Shown here: positions 1 to 7,672 of the stretch, in pieces
Position numbering within the stretch: the stretch's first letter is position 1
How the letters are laid out: every line of letters begins with the position of its first letter
Origin: Lachnospiraceae bacterium
GTDB taxonomy: Bacteria; Bacillota; Clostridia; Lachnospirales; Lachnospiraceae
Direction: 5' to 3'
Assembly (NCBI GenBank): GCA_016283275.1
Contig: JAEEMP010000038.1
Span: forward strand, 1 to 64,000
Length of the DNA: 64,000 nt
Position numbers and translations under genes: made by a program
The notes under the pieces: generated by a model
Database searches by the model: none
Told to the model about the DNA's origin: nothing
Seen by the model: the letters and a program-made list of their open reading frames with translations, nothing else

Positions 1-1546
1 AAGCGCCGAGGCAGTAATGCCCGGGTTCATCAATTTAAATCTTAAGGGCGATTTTCTTGCAGACTACGTAAAAGGAATGTCAAAGGCCGATAAGTTCGGC
101 ATGGAAATGCCACAAAAACAGACGATAATCGTCGATTACGGCGGACCCAATATAGCAAAAGCCCTTCACGTAGGACATCTGCGTCCCGCGATAATAGGTG
201 AGAGCATAAAGCGGATACTTCGTTTTGTGGGCCATGATGTGATCGGTGACGTTCACATGGGCGACTGGGGTACTCCCATGGGTCTTGTTATGACCGAAAT
301 AGAAGAAAGAAATCCCAGTCTTGTATATTTTGATGAAAGCTACACGGGAGAATATCCCAAGGAAGCTCCGTTTACCGTAAGAGATCTTGAAGAGATATAT
401 CCAACGGCTTCCAAAAAGAGCAAAGAAGATCCCGCGTACAAAGCGCGCGCGCTTGAGCTTACTCTTAAGCTTCAGTCGGGCGTTCCCGGTATCCGTGCAC
501 TTTGGGATCATATCATAGACCTTTCAGTAAATGATATGAAGCAGATATACAAGCGTTTAAATGTGGATTTCGATCTCTGGAACGGTGAGAGCACGGTTCA
601 GTATCTGATACCGGATATGGTCAAAGATATGAAGGATGAAGGTTATGCCTATGAGAGCGACGGTGCCTTGGTGGTCGATGTCAAAGAAGACACAGACACG
701 AAGGAAGTGCCTCCGTGCATAATCCTTAAATCCGACGGAGCAAGCCTTTACAACACAACAGACCTTGCTACGATCAAAGAACGCGTCATGAAATATGATC
801 CGAACCAGATGATATATATTACCGATAAACGTCAGGATCTTTATTTCATGCAGGTGTTCCGCTGCGCCAAAAAGACAAAGCTTGTGGGTGACGACGTAAA
901 GTTAAGCCATATCGGCTTCGGCACAATGAACGGTAAGGACGGAAAACCTTTTAAGACACGTGACGGCGGTGTTATGCGTCTTGAAATGCTCATAGATGAC
1001 ATTCAGAACAAGATGTACGAAAAGATATCCGAGAACAAGGATATGGACGAAAAAGAAGCAAAGAAGACCGCAGAGATCGTAGGACTTTCCGCACTGTTAT
1101 ACGGTGACTTATCCAATCAGGCCGTTAAGGATTATATTTTTGATATGGACAGGTTTATTTCTTTTGAAGGAAATACAGGTCCTTATATCCTTTATACGAT
1201 AGTAAGGATAAAGTCGATCCTTGATAAATATAAGGCTATGGGTGGAAAGATTGAGTCATGCGATATCGGAAAGGCAAGAAACGCTTCCGAAAAAGACCTT
1301 ATGAAGGCGCTTACGGGCTTTTCCCAGATGATCGAGTCTGCTTCCGAAGAACTTGCACCCCACAGGATCTGCGCATATATTTACGACCTTGCGAATGCGC
1401 TTAATTCTTTCTATCATGAGACAAAGATATTGACCGAGGAAGATGAAAACGCAAAGAGCGAATATATAGCATTGATAGCGCTTACGCAGAAAGTGCTTGA
1501 AACCTGTATCGATCTTTTGGGTTTTGAGGCACCCGAGAGAATGTAG
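1..1546 (+). CDS. argS: Arginyl-tRNA synthetase, 5'-truncated by the window edge
   Basis: Charges tRNA-Arg with arginine in the cytoplasm. The reading frame is open to the window edge (from base 2), and the first ATG at base 17 lies inside the family's conserved PGFIN-type segment, so the true start and the N-terminal domain are outside. The class I signature appears as HVGH about 50 residues in, preceded by PNIAKAL. The second signature has the KMSKS-less form usual in many ArgRS (FGTMNGKDGKPFKTRDGG). The anticodon-binding helical domain follows and the C-terminus is complete. ispF starts 38 bp downstream with no terminator between them, so the two are probably cotranscribed. Confidence 0.95.
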   Translation, partial: SAEAVMPGFINLNLKGDFLADYVKGMSKADKFGMEMPQKQTIIVDYGGPNIAKALHVGHLRPAIIGESIKRILRFVGHDVIGDVHMGDWGTPMGLVMTEIEERNPSLVYFDESYTGEYPKEAPFTVRDLEEIYPTASKKSKEDPAYKARALELTLKLQSGVPGIRALWDHIIDLSVNDMKQIYKRLNVDFDLWNGESTVQYLIPDMVKDMKDEGYAYESDGALVVDVKEDTDTKEVPPCIILKSDGASLYNTTDLATIKERVMKYDPNQMIYITDKRQDLYFMQVFRCAKKTKLVGDDVKLSHIGFGTMNGKDGKPFKTRDGGVMRLEMLIDDIQNKMYEKISENKDMDEKEAKKTAEIVGLSALLYGDLSNQAVKDYIFDMDRFISFEGNTGPYILYTIVRIKSILDKYKAMGGKIESCDIGKARNASEKDLMKALTGFSQMIESASEELAPHRICAYIYDLANALNSFYHETKILTEEDENAKSEYIALIALTQKVLETCIDLLGFEAPERM

Positions 1547-1584
1547 AAAGCTAAAGACCGCACTTTGGAGGCATTAAGAACGAT

Positions 1585-2097
1585 ATGCGAATAGGACACG
1601 GGTACGATGTACATAAACTTGCCGAGGGCAGAAAATGCATTATCGGCGGGGTTGATATACCTTTTGAAAAGGGCCTTTTGGGCCATTCCGATGCGGACGT
1701 GCTTACGCACGCCGTTATGGACGCCCTTCTTGGGGCAGCGGCGCTTGGAGATATCGGGCTTCATTTTCCCGATACCGACGAAAAGTATAAAGATGCGGAC
1801 AGTTTAAAACTCCTTGAAGAAGTCGGGAACATAATAGAGAAAAAACTTTACGTTGTGGAAAACATAGATGCCACGATACTTGCCCAGGCGCCCAAGATGC
1901 GACCTTATATCGATGAGATGAGAGCCAATATAGCCAAGGCTTTAAAGATATCCGTTGAGCTTGTAAATGTTAAGGCCACGACCGAAGAAGGACTTGGTTT
2001 TACGGGCAGCGGTGAAGGTATTGCCGCGCATGCGGTATGCCTTCTTTCATCGCTTCGCGACTCGTCCGGCTGCGGCGGCTGCCCAAGGATGAATTAG
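1585..2097 (+). CDS. ispF: 2-C-methyl-D-erythritol 2,4-cyclodiphosphate synthase
   Basis: Forms 2-C-methyl-D-erythritol 2,4-cyclodiphosphate in the MEP pathway to isoprenoids, which feeds undecaprenyl phosphate and other lipids. The 170-aa length is slightly over the usual 155-160 residues because of a short Cys/Gly-rich tail (CGGCPRMN). Diagnostic motifs are the N-terminal RIGHGYDVH (metal-binding Asp and His), [31 protein letters not shown] and the late [20 protein letters not shown]. An SD-like GGAGG lies 13 bp before the ATG, a longer spacing than usual. A tRNA promoter follows 36 bp after the stop. Confidence 0.95.
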   Translation: MRIGHGYDVHKLAEGRKCIIGGVDIPFEKGLLGHSDADVLTHAVMDALLGAAALGDIGLHFPDTDEKYKDADSLKLLEEVGNIIEKKLYVVENIDATILAQAPKMRPYIDEMRANIAKALKISVELVNVKATTEEGLGFTGSGEGIAAHAVCLLSSLRDSSGCGGCPRMN

Positions 2098-2132
2098 AAC
2101 AGATTTATGCTTAAAATATTGCAAAAATATCC

Positions 2133-2161
2133 TTGACATCGGGGCAAGTCTTTTATATACT
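2133..2161 (+). promoter_or_regulatory. Promoter of the tRNA cluster
   Basis: TTGACA and TATACT separated by 17 bp, a near-consensus sigma-A promoter. It ends 33 bp before the first tRNA and fits stable-RNA expression. Confidence 0.85.
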
Positions 2162-2194
2162 AACATGGTCGGCGTTGAAGGCATTCGAAATTGA

Positions 2195-2267
2195 GGGGTC
2201 TTAGCTCAGCTGGGAGAGCATCTGCCTTACAAGCAGAGGGTCATAGGTTCGAGCCCTATAGGCCCCA
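2195..2267 (+). tRNA. tRNA-Val(TAC)
   Basis: Complete cloverleaf: acceptor GGGGTCT pairs with AGGCCCC (one G-T pair), D-arm GCTC, anticodon loop CTTACAA with anticodon TAC, and a T-arm with GGTTCGAGCCC. Discriminator A at the end; CCA is not encoded. First of three tRNAs in one transcription unit. Confidence 0.96.
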
Positions 2268-2281
2268 GTTAACACTAATAT

Positions 2282-2355
2282 GGCGAGATAGCTCAGTTGG
2301 CTAGAGCACGCGGTTCATACCCGCGGTGTCGAGGGTTCGAATCCCCCTCTCGCTA
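2282..2355 (+). tRNA. tRNA-Met(CAT), elongator-type or Ile2
   Basis: Cloverleaf with acceptor GGCGAGA/TCTCGCT, anticodon loop TTCATAC (CAT) and T-loop GGTTCGAATCC. The anticodon stem is CGCGG/CCGCG and lacks the three G-C pairs of an initiator. It is therefore elongator Met, or possibly the lysidine-modified Ile2 tRNA, which has the same gene anticodon. Confidence 0.93.
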
Positions 2356-2363
2356 CTTAATAT

Positions 2364-2436
2364 CGGGGTGTGGCTCAGGTGGTAGAGCGCCACGTTAGGG
2401 ACGTGGAGGCCGCAAGTTCAAGTCTTGTCACTCCGA
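2364..2436 (+). tRNA. tRNA-Pro(AGG)
   Basis: Cloverleaf with acceptor CGGGGTG/CACTCCG, anticodon stem CCACG/CGTGG and loop TTAGGGA, which gives anticodon AGG (codon CCU). The body (GTGGCTCAGGTGG, GCAAGTTCAAGTCTTGT) is typical of bacterial tRNA-Pro. An encoded A34 is uncommon in bacterial proline tRNAs, which are usually TGG, GGG or CGG, and would be a candidate for A-to-I editing by TadA. Confidence 0.9.
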
Positions 2437-2441
2437 CTCGG

Positions 2442-2474
2442 AAAAAGGACATTTCTAAAGAAATGTCCTTTTTT
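2442..2474 (+). terminator. Rho-independent terminator of the tRNA operon
   Basis: A perfect 13-bp stem (AAAAAGGACATTT against its complement) with a CTAAAG loop and a run of T. It closes the tRNA transcription unit. Confidence 0.92.
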
Positions 2475-2501
2475 GTTATCTTTTACATTCGCAGAACCGA
2501 T

Positions 2502-2537
2502 AAAAAAGCCGGGAGCAATCAAAAGATTACTCCCGGC
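2502..2537 (-). terminator. Rho-independent terminator, minus strand
   Basis: Read on the minus strand: a 13-bp GC-rich stem (GCCGGGAGTAATC), a TTTT loop and a T run. It ends transcription of the minus-strand unit to its right, either the 170-aa gene with a long 3' UTR or a separate small RNA. Confidence 0.88.
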
Positions 2538-2600
2538 CCGTGCTTTGTAACCGAACCTCCGCACAACGGGTTTCCGCAGGTTTTTTACAAGACATGCAAA
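2538..2600 (-). ncRNA. Possible structured RNA ahead of the minus-strand terminator
   Basis: On the minus strand the 63 bases before the terminator can fold into a long imperfect hairpin. CTTGTAA pairs with TTACAAAG, inside it AACCT pairs with AGGTT, and the loop holds two copies of TGCGGA. It sits in the roughly 200-bp gap between the 170-aa gene and the terminator; no ORF occupies this gap. It could be a structured 3' UTR or the 3' part of a small RNA. I do not recognise the family with confidence, and I see no convincing promoter. Confidence 0.3.
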
Positions 2601-2734
2601 TTCGTCTGATTATCCAAAACTTTGAACAATTATTAATATGAAACAACGAAAAACAAATAATTCTTTACTATGAACTTAAACTTTTCTGCAATAGAGATAG
2701 AATTATCCCGGTATTGTCTTGCACGGAAAACGTT

Positions 2735-3247
2735 TTAGATATCAATCTCAAACGTTACTGTTTGATTGTATTTGTCCAGCGCAAGCTGCATATCCATAAT
2801 CTCCTTCGAAACGCGCTCGTATTCACCTTTGACGATATCAAGATCATAGTTGATGTATCGATACTCGGGCACCGCGTTGCGTACTCCATAGTGGGGCTCT
2901 TCACGTTCCTTTGGCATATATTTTCGAAGCATATCAAGAAACTCCTTGCGCCTGTTTAACTGCGCCATCTTCACAAGGATGGTGTCGACGCTTAACCGAG
3001 AATCGCCAACCGTAACATTTGCAGTTGCGTTTGTGAGATTTATCGCGTGTTTGATGGCGGCAATTTTTATATCAATCTCCGCAATTGTCCGGTTCACAGT
3101 CGAAAAGTCATATTCGGGGATCACCGGCTCCTCGTTTACCGAAGCCACATATGTGCACGAAGAACGTTCCTTGTTTGTCCAGTAAGCCTTGTCTTCTTCA
3201 AGATTCTTTATCATTTTATTGGCTAATGCCGATGTCATTTGCTGCAT
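2735..3247 (-). CDS. Hypothetical coiled-coil protein, DIP1984/septicolysin-like
   Basis: A 170-aa soluble, largely helical protein of unknown function. The central stretch (AINLTNATANVTVGDSRL, then a charged helix) and the C-terminal pattern (helix ending in KYNQTVTFEID) resemble the DIP1984 family, whose biochemical role is not established. The match is from memory of the family pattern, so it is tentative. The ATG has a strong SD (AGGAGG) that lies inside the end of the upstream regulator gene. The 13-bp overlap suggests translational coupling, so the product probably works with or is controlled by that regulator. Confidence 0.7.
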   Translation of the reverse strand: MQQMTSALANKMIKNLEEDKAYWTNKERSSCTYVASVNEEPVIPEYDFSTVNRTIAEIDIKIAAIKHAINLTNATANVTVGDSRLSVDTILVKMAQLNRRKEFLDMLRKYMPKEREEPHYGVRNAVPEYRYINYDLDIVKGEYERVSKEIMDMQLALDKYNQTVTFEIDI

Positions 3248-3585
3248 TCTTTTTTCCTCCTGTAATTGTTATCTTTGTTACGAGAAAAAGCATACGGCAT
3301 ATTATATCGGATGTCATTGAACCGTGAGTTTAAAAGGAAATAAAAAAGAACATCCCCGTCTATGACGAGGATGTCTTCCATTGATCTATTAAGAAGTTTG
3401 CTCAAGATTACAAGATTATCCAGACTCGGCAGAGATTTGCCGGAAATCCATTTATATACTGCCTGCGGGTTTTCAAAGCCCATAGCCGATTGGATATCTT
3501 TTACCGTGTAGCCGTTTTCATAAAGTAATCCTTTGATCCTATTACCGGTTTCTTTTTGCCGGATCGACAAATAAATTGGTTCCAT
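3235..3585 (-). CDS. XRE-type helix-turn-helix regulator
   Basis: A 116-aa protein with one DNA-binding HTH_3 domain over roughly residues 10-70 (KGLLYENGYTVKDIQSAMGF, then NPQAVYKWISGKSLPSLDNL). The domain is typical of Cro/C1-type repressors. The C-terminal 45 residues are basic and not recognised. I place the start at the internal ATG at 3585, because GGAGGG lies 8 bp upstream; the track's ATG 33 bp earlier has none. It overlaps the downstream 170-aa gene, so the pair forms a small bicistronic unit, possibly autoregulated. Confidence 0.85.
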   Translation of the reverse strand: MEPIYLSIRQKETGNRIKGLLYENGYTVKDIQSAMGFENPQAVYKWISGKSLPSLDNLVILSKLLNRSMEDILVIDGDVLFYFLLNSRFNDIRYNMPYAFSRNKDNNYRRKKECSK

Positions 3586-3825
3586 ATTTATCCCTCCATG
3601 TTGTATTATCCCGAACACACATAAGGTAGTATTTTAATATATCATACAGATTATGTTTTGTCATTAAACCGGCAGTTTAAAATTCTAATGAAAAAACACA
3701 TATCAATCTTATGCAATATGTATGTATTCATAGGTTTTTATATTATCTGAATTTACCCATGCCGGGAATCGTGTATAATGTTATTGTATTTAAGGGATCA
3801 ATAAAGTTTATGGGGGTAATCGGCT

Positions 3826-4473
3826 GTGTCCGGAACAGCTCTTGATGTATTGGGGTATATTAATTACAGAAAGCGACTGACAAAGGATGGGTATAACGAA
3901 TCCACGCTTTCCAAAATAATCGATCACAGGGATGCGATCCTGTCAAAATATTCGGACTGCGATGACAGATCCGTTTATAGGACCGCAGGAATGTGCTATA
4001 CAAAAAACATGTTTTTCCCAATAGATTATGATGGCGTGGTGGTCGACTGTAACAGTGTATTTGCTGCAGCTTATAATATTTGTTATTCCAAAGGAGTCTG
4101 GAAAAAGAGAAACGAGAAGCATGCATTCTGGGTGCTTTTTACAAATGATCCGTACATTCCGGTCATGCCGATGGTATACATTCAGTCATATTCAACGTTT
4201 GAAAGGATATTCGGAAAAGAAAAGAATGAATTAAAACCGGTGATAGAAAGACTCTGCCGGAATCTTAAATATCCGATATGCACAACAGAGCATTTAAAGG
4301 AAATGATAGAGCATCAATATTCCGTGAACGGAAGCCTTAAAAAAGAATTTGTGTCAGAGCAATTGTATAATGTGGATAAGGAACTCGGTTTCTTTGATAT
4401 CAACACCATTTCTTGCGAACCGGGTGAAAAAACATTAAAGATATTGAAAGAACACGGATACGTTAACGACTGA
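3826..4473 (+). CDS. Hypothetical protein
   Basis: A 215-aa soluble protein with no signal peptide or membrane segment and no family I recognise. Its composition is ordinary (Lys/Glu-rich helices, several Cys and Tyr), and it ends in a helical stretch (EKTLKILKEHGYVND). Translation most likely starts at GTG 3826 behind GGGGGT; the ATG at 3810 is out of frame. A possible -10 TATAAT is at about 3774 with only a weak -35. It stands alone between the divergent regulator unit and the AT-rich transferase. Confidence 0.7.
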   Translation: MSGTALDVLGYINYRKRLTKDGYNESTLSKIIDHRDAILSKYSDCDDRSVYRTAGMCYTKNMFFPIDYDGVVVDCNSVFAAAYNICYSKGVWKKRNEKHAFWVLFTNDPYIPVMPMVYIQSYSTFERIFGKEKNELKPVIERLCRNLKYPICTTEHLKEMIEHQYSVNGSLKKEFVSEQLYNVDKELGFFDINTISCEPGEKTLKILKEHGYVND

Positions 4474-4534
4474 CAATGTTTGATCGCCTGCATCGTCAGA
4501 AAGACAGATTTTAAACCTTAAAAGGAATGATTTC

Positions 4535-4573
4535 ATGGTTCGTAAGCTTGCAAAAGAGATAATCCCTTTTTAA
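4535..4573 (+). pseudogene. Fragment of the downstream YgjP-like gene (12-codon remnant)
   Basis: An ATG behind AAAGGAA opens a 12-codon frame (MVRKLAKEIIPF) whose residues 3-11 are identical, at DNA level and in the same frame, to RKLAKEIIP inside the YgjP-like peptidase 1.5 kb downstream. It is too short to be a normal gene and looks like a rearrangement scar or the end of a decayed copy. Confidence 0.55.
4539..4567 (+). repeat. 29-bp direct repeat, copy 1
   Basis: Identical to bases 6038-6066 (TTCGTAAGCTTGCAAAAGAG and nine further bases). Copy 1 is in the intergenic region before the AT-rich transferase; copy 2 is inside the peptidase gene. The two copies bracket the transferase gene. Confidence 0.9.
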
Positions 4574-4644
4574 TTATTCTGCGCTATAATATTTATAAAA
4601 CAATTATATCTTATATCCTATAAATGGATAAATACATATAAATT

Positions 4645-5757
4645 ATGAAAAAAACAACTATAGACTCTATTAAAAAAACAGTATTTCTTATATTTCGTTC
4701 TATTTTTAGATTGTTTTACAGAAGACATATATGGCTGATATGTGACCGAAAAAATGAAGCCGGCGATAACGGTGAAATATTTTTTGAATATCTGCAAAAC
4801 AAACCGATAAAAAGTTATTTCGCAATCAGTAAATCTTCTCCTGAATATGATCGGCTGAAACAAATAGGAAAAGTGATCGATTATGATTCCTTATTTCACA
4901 AATTTCTGTTAATTGTTTGTGATGCCCACATAAGCAGTCAGGATAATCATATGCGTAATCACATCGAAACTCCTCAGTTTTTTCTTCAGCACGGAGTTAT
5001 AAACAATGATCTTCATAATTATATCAACTCTTTCGCTCACGATAATTTATATATACATGCCTCAGCTGCACCTGAAGCAGAATCTCTGGAACATACTCCG
5101 TACAATATCAAAGAAGGGCATGTGCTTCTTACCGGAATGCCTCGTTATGATATATTGGAGAATGATCCGCAAAAGTTGATCTTATTTGCTTTTACATGGA
5201 GATCGTATTTAAATATTTCTGACTCAAAATCATTTTTTGAAAGTGATTATTTTTTTAACATAAAGAATATATTTACAGATAAAGATATCATTGAAACAGC
5301 AGAAGCAAAGGGGTATAAACTGTGTTATAAAGTGCATCCGGTATATAAAGATTTCTGTAAACGTCTGGATTTACCGAAATGTATAGAAGAATATACTGGT
5401 CCGTATAAAGATTTTTTCAAATACGGAAACTTACTTATTACCGATTATTCGTCTGTAGCATTTGATTTCGCCTATCTGCATAAACCGGTATTGTATTATC
5501 AATTTGATAAGGATGCTTTTTATCACAGTAATATAGTGGAAAAAGGTTATTTTGATGTTAATACGATGGGATTTGGTCCTGTAACAGAGACCTTTGAAAC
5601 TTTTAAGAAAGAATTCATCAATCTCATAAATAATGATTGTAAAATGGATCCTAAATATGTTGAGAGGGCAGACAATTTCTTTGCGTTTCGGGATAAAAAT
5701 AATTGTAAACGGGTATATGATGAAATCTATTCCATATTATATAAAACTGAAGTATAG
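4645..5757 (+). CDS. CDP-glycerol glycerophosphotransferase family protein (TagF/TagB-like)
   Basis: Predicted to transfer glycerol-phosphate or a related polyol phosphate from a CDP-linked donor onto a wall or capsule polymer at the cytoplasmic membrane face. The 370-aa protein has the Glyphos_transf pattern: FFLQHGV and, near the C-terminus, LLITDYSSVAFDFAYLHKPV, the nucleotide-binding segment of the family. It is one domain, shorter than fused TagF proteins, so either TagB-like priming or single-unit transfer is possible. The N-terminus is basic and hydrophobic (membrane association). The gene is visibly richer in A/T than its neighbours, has no clear SD, no other teichoic acid genes around it and a 29-bp repeat on both sides, all hinting at acquisition. 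Confidence 0.87.
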   Translation: MKKTTIDSIKKTVFLIFRSIFRLFYRRHIWLICDRKNEAGDNGEIFFEYLQNKPIKSYFAISKSSPEYDRLKQIGKVIDYDSLFHKFLLIVCDAHISSQDNHMRNHIETPQFFLQHGVINNDLHNYINSFAHDNLYIHASAAPEAESLEHTPYNIKEGHVLLTGMPRYDILENDPQKLILFAFTWRSYLNISDSKSFFESDYFFNIKNIFTDKDIIETAEAKGYKLCYKVHPVYKDFCKRLDLPKCIEEYTGPYKDFFKYGNLLITDYSSVAFDFAYLHKPVLYYQFDKDAFYHSNIVEKGYFDVNTMGFGPVTETFETFKKEFINLINNDCKMDPKYVERADNFFAFRDKNNCKRVYDEIYSILYKTEV

Positions 5758-5796
5758 CGTTCATGCTTCAGCTTTTTGTCACTAAAAGCCGGGGTT

Positions 5797-6360
5797 GTGA
5801 AATTGATTGATCTCATGGAATACACACTTATCCGCTCGGACAGGAAGAGCATAGCGATAGAACTTAAGAATTCGCAAGAGATTATAGTGCGTGCACCGAG
5901 GCGCATGCCGGATGCAAAGATAAGAGCTTTTCTGCGGGAAAAGACCGAATGGATTTTGGCCGCGCAGGAAAGATTGAGGATCCGTGAGGCTGAAAATGCG
6001 GGAAGGGAAGAATTATCCGAAAATGAGATAAAGAAGCTTCGTAAGCTTGCAAAAGAGATAATCCCTGTGCGGGTATCGCATTACGCAAATTTATTGAAAG
6101 TTACATATGGGCGTATCGCCATAAGGACCCAGAGATCAAGATGGGGCAGCTGCAGCTCAAAAGGTAATCTGAATTTTAACTGTCTTCTTATGAGGGCCCC
6201 GCTTGAGGTTATAGACAGTGTTGTGGTGCATGAACTTTGCCACCGCATAGAAATGAACCATTCAAAACGCTTTTACGACCTTGTCCACAGCGTATTTCCC
6301 GAATATGATAAGTGGCACGGCTGGCTTAAAAAGAACGGAAATTCACTTATGTATAAGTAA
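5797..6360 (+). CDS. YgjP-like zinc metallopeptidase domain protein
   Basis: A predicted metal-dependent hydrolase of the YgjP (DUF45) family. The zinc site is VVHELCHRIEMNHSKRFY, the HExxH-like motif HELCH with a third histidine six residues later. It is preceded by the family signature RSRWGSCSSKGNLNFN. The N-terminal half (YTLIRSDRKSIAIEL...VRAPRRM) also fits. No secretion signal, so cytosolic; substrates of the family are not well defined. The start is uncertain: the track begins at TTG 5776, whereas GTG 5797, TTG 5803 and ATG 5815 are closer to the usual family start. GTG 5797 is used here. An internal 29-bp stretch is repeated 1.5 kb upstream. Confidence 0.88.
   Translation: MKLIDLMEYTLIRSDRKSIAIELKNSQEIIVRAPRRMPDAKIRAFLREKTEWILAAQERLRIREAENAGREELSENEIKKLRKLAKEIIPVRVSHYANLLKVTYGRIAIRTQRSRWGSCSSKGNLNFNCLLMRAPLEVIDSVVVHELCHRIEMNHSKRFYDLVHSVFPEYDKWHGWLKKNGNSLMYK
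6038..6066 (+). repeat. 29-bp direct repeat, copy 2 (inside the YgjP-like gene)
   Basis: Identical to bases 4539-4567. This copy is the native coding sequence for RKLAKEIIP, so copy 1 was most likely derived from it. Confidence 0.9.
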
Positions 6361-6368
6361 AAGGACTT

Positions 6369-6400
6369 AAAGCAACACAGATATATTGTGTTGCTTTTTT
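6369..6400 (+). terminator. Rho-independent terminator
   Basis: Stem AAAGCAACAC/GTGTTGCTTT with an AT-rich loop, followed by a T run directly after the YgjP-like gene. Confidence 0.85.
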
Positions 6401-6432
6401 CTTTACACCAATCTTCAAAAACGCTAATATAT

Positions 6433-6447
6433 TCTTAGATTCTAAGA
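6433..6447. promoter_or_regulatory. Short palindrome upstream of the acyltransferase
   Basis: TCTTAGA-T-TCTAAGA, a perfect 7-bp inverted repeat with a one-base centre, 6 bp before the GGGGGA ribosome binding site of the next gene. It could be an operator or a small mRNA hairpin; no other copy was noticed. Confidence 0.35.
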
Positions 6448-6463
6448 TTCTTGGGGGATCAAA

Positions 6464-7672
6464 GTGAGCAGGAAAAATCCCAAATGGATACGGACAAGAC
6501 ATAAAGTGGTAAGGAAGCTTCTTTGGCCTTACTTCTATTTGACTGCCCGCTTTAAGTATCATGCCAAGATAGTTAAGTATGACGGGCCGGATGAGCCGAT
6601 GGTCGTGCTTTTTAATCATGTCACATCATACGATCAGTTTTTTGTGAGTCTTTCATTTAAACAGCCGGTTTATTATGTGGCGATGGAAGACCTTTTTTCA
6701 AACGGTTTTCTTTCTAAATTGTTAAGCTATCTCGTAGCACCGATCCCGATAAAAAAACACTCTACGGATCTTCAGGCCCTTAAGACGATAATAAGTGTTG
6801 CAAAAGAAGGCGGGACAATTGCCATAGCTCCCGAGGGCAACAGAACCTACAGCGGCAGAACGGGACGCTTAAAATCCGGCACCATCAGCCTTATAAAGAA
6901 ACTCAATCTTCCGGTAGCATTATATAAGATAACCAACGGATACGGGGTAAAGCCCAGATGGAGCGACAGCATTCGCGACGGCCGTATGTATTGCGGAATA
7001 ACCCGTATCATAAGACCCGATGAATATAAAGATCTTTCAACGGATGAATTGTCCGAACTGGTCAAAAAAGTATTATATACCGATGAAGCCGTGGATACCG
7101 AGGCTTTTTCGGGCAAAGCAAAGGCCGAATACCTTGAAAGATGTATGTACGTCTGCCCGGATTGCGGATTATCGCGTTTTAAAAGCACCGGAGATACAGC
7201 CGAATGTCTGACCTGCTGTAAAAAGATAAAGTATTGCGATGACACTCATATCGAGGGTGTCGGTTTTGAATTTCCGTATAGATTCCTGGCAGACTGGTAT
7301 GATCATCAGGAAGCGTTTGTGAACGGACTGGATCCGGACAGTATGTGCGATAAGCCGGTTTACGAGGACCGTGTAAATGTATTCGATGTGATCCCAAAGA
7401 TAAAGAAAAGGCGCATATCAAAAGGAACTGCGCTGAAGCTGTATGGTGACAGAGTGGAGTTTGACTTAAACGGTCAAACAAAGATCTTATCGTTCGACAA
7501 GGTCATCGGTGCCGCATGCGTGGGTGATAACAGGCTTAATATGGAGCAGGACGGAAAACTGTTTCTGTTTAAAGGCGATAAACGGTTCAATCCGCTTAAA
7601 TATGTAAATTTCTACTATAGATACAATAATCTTCATAAAGGAGACGGAGATGGAAAATTTTTGGGACTTTAG
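6464..7672 (+). CDS. PlsC-like 1-acylglycerol-3-phosphate acyltransferase with zinc-ribbon tail
   Basis: Predicted to acylate lysophosphatidic acid or a related lysolipid in membrane phospholipid synthesis. The acyltransferase domain (about residues 20-190) has block I FNHVTSYDQFF (the NHx4D motif) and block III PEGNRTYSGR. Beyond it the 402-aa protein carries a four-cysteine zinc-ribbon (CPDCG ... CLTCC) at about 228-250 and a further C-terminal domain of about 130 residues, an extension absent from standard 240-aa PlsC. Start GTG with GGGGGA 6 bp upstream. It overlaps the symporter gene by 23 bp, so the two are coupled. Confidence 0.88.
   Translation: MSRKNPKWIRTRHKVVRKLLWPYFYLTARFKYHAKIVKYDGPDEPMVVLFNHVTSYDQFFVSLSFKQPVYYVAMEDLFSNGFLSKLLSYLVAPIPIKKHSTDLQALKTIISVAKEGGTIAIAPEGNRTYSGRTGRLKSGTISLIKKLNLPVALYKITNGYGVKPRWSDSIRDGRMYCGITRIIRPDEYKDLSTDELSELVKKVLYTDEAVDTEAFSGKAKAEYLERCMYVCPDCGLSRFKSTGDTAECLTCCKKIKYCDDTHIEGVGFEFPYRFLADWYDHQEAFVNGLDPDSMCDKPVYEDRVNVFDVIPKIKKRRISKGTALKLYGDRVEFDLNGQTKILSFDKVIGAACVGDNRLNMEQDGKLFLFKGDKRFNPLKYVNFYYRYNNLHKGDGDGKFLGL

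Noticed and set aside
80-511. Minus-strand ORFs inside argS and other long genes
   Set aside because: They are shadows of the real reading frames without ribosome binding sites or recognisable domains.
2195-2436. tRNA cluster as an integration site for a mobile element
   Set aside because: No integrase gene, no repeated tRNA 3' end and no element boundary nearby.
2370-2609. 79-aa ORF across tRNA-Pro and the terminator
   Set aside because: It is a translation of tRNA and terminator sequence, not a gene.
5776-5796. TTG start of the YgjP-like gene as given in the ORF track
   Set aside because: No ribosome binding site precedes it and the extra residues are not part of the family; later starts fit better.
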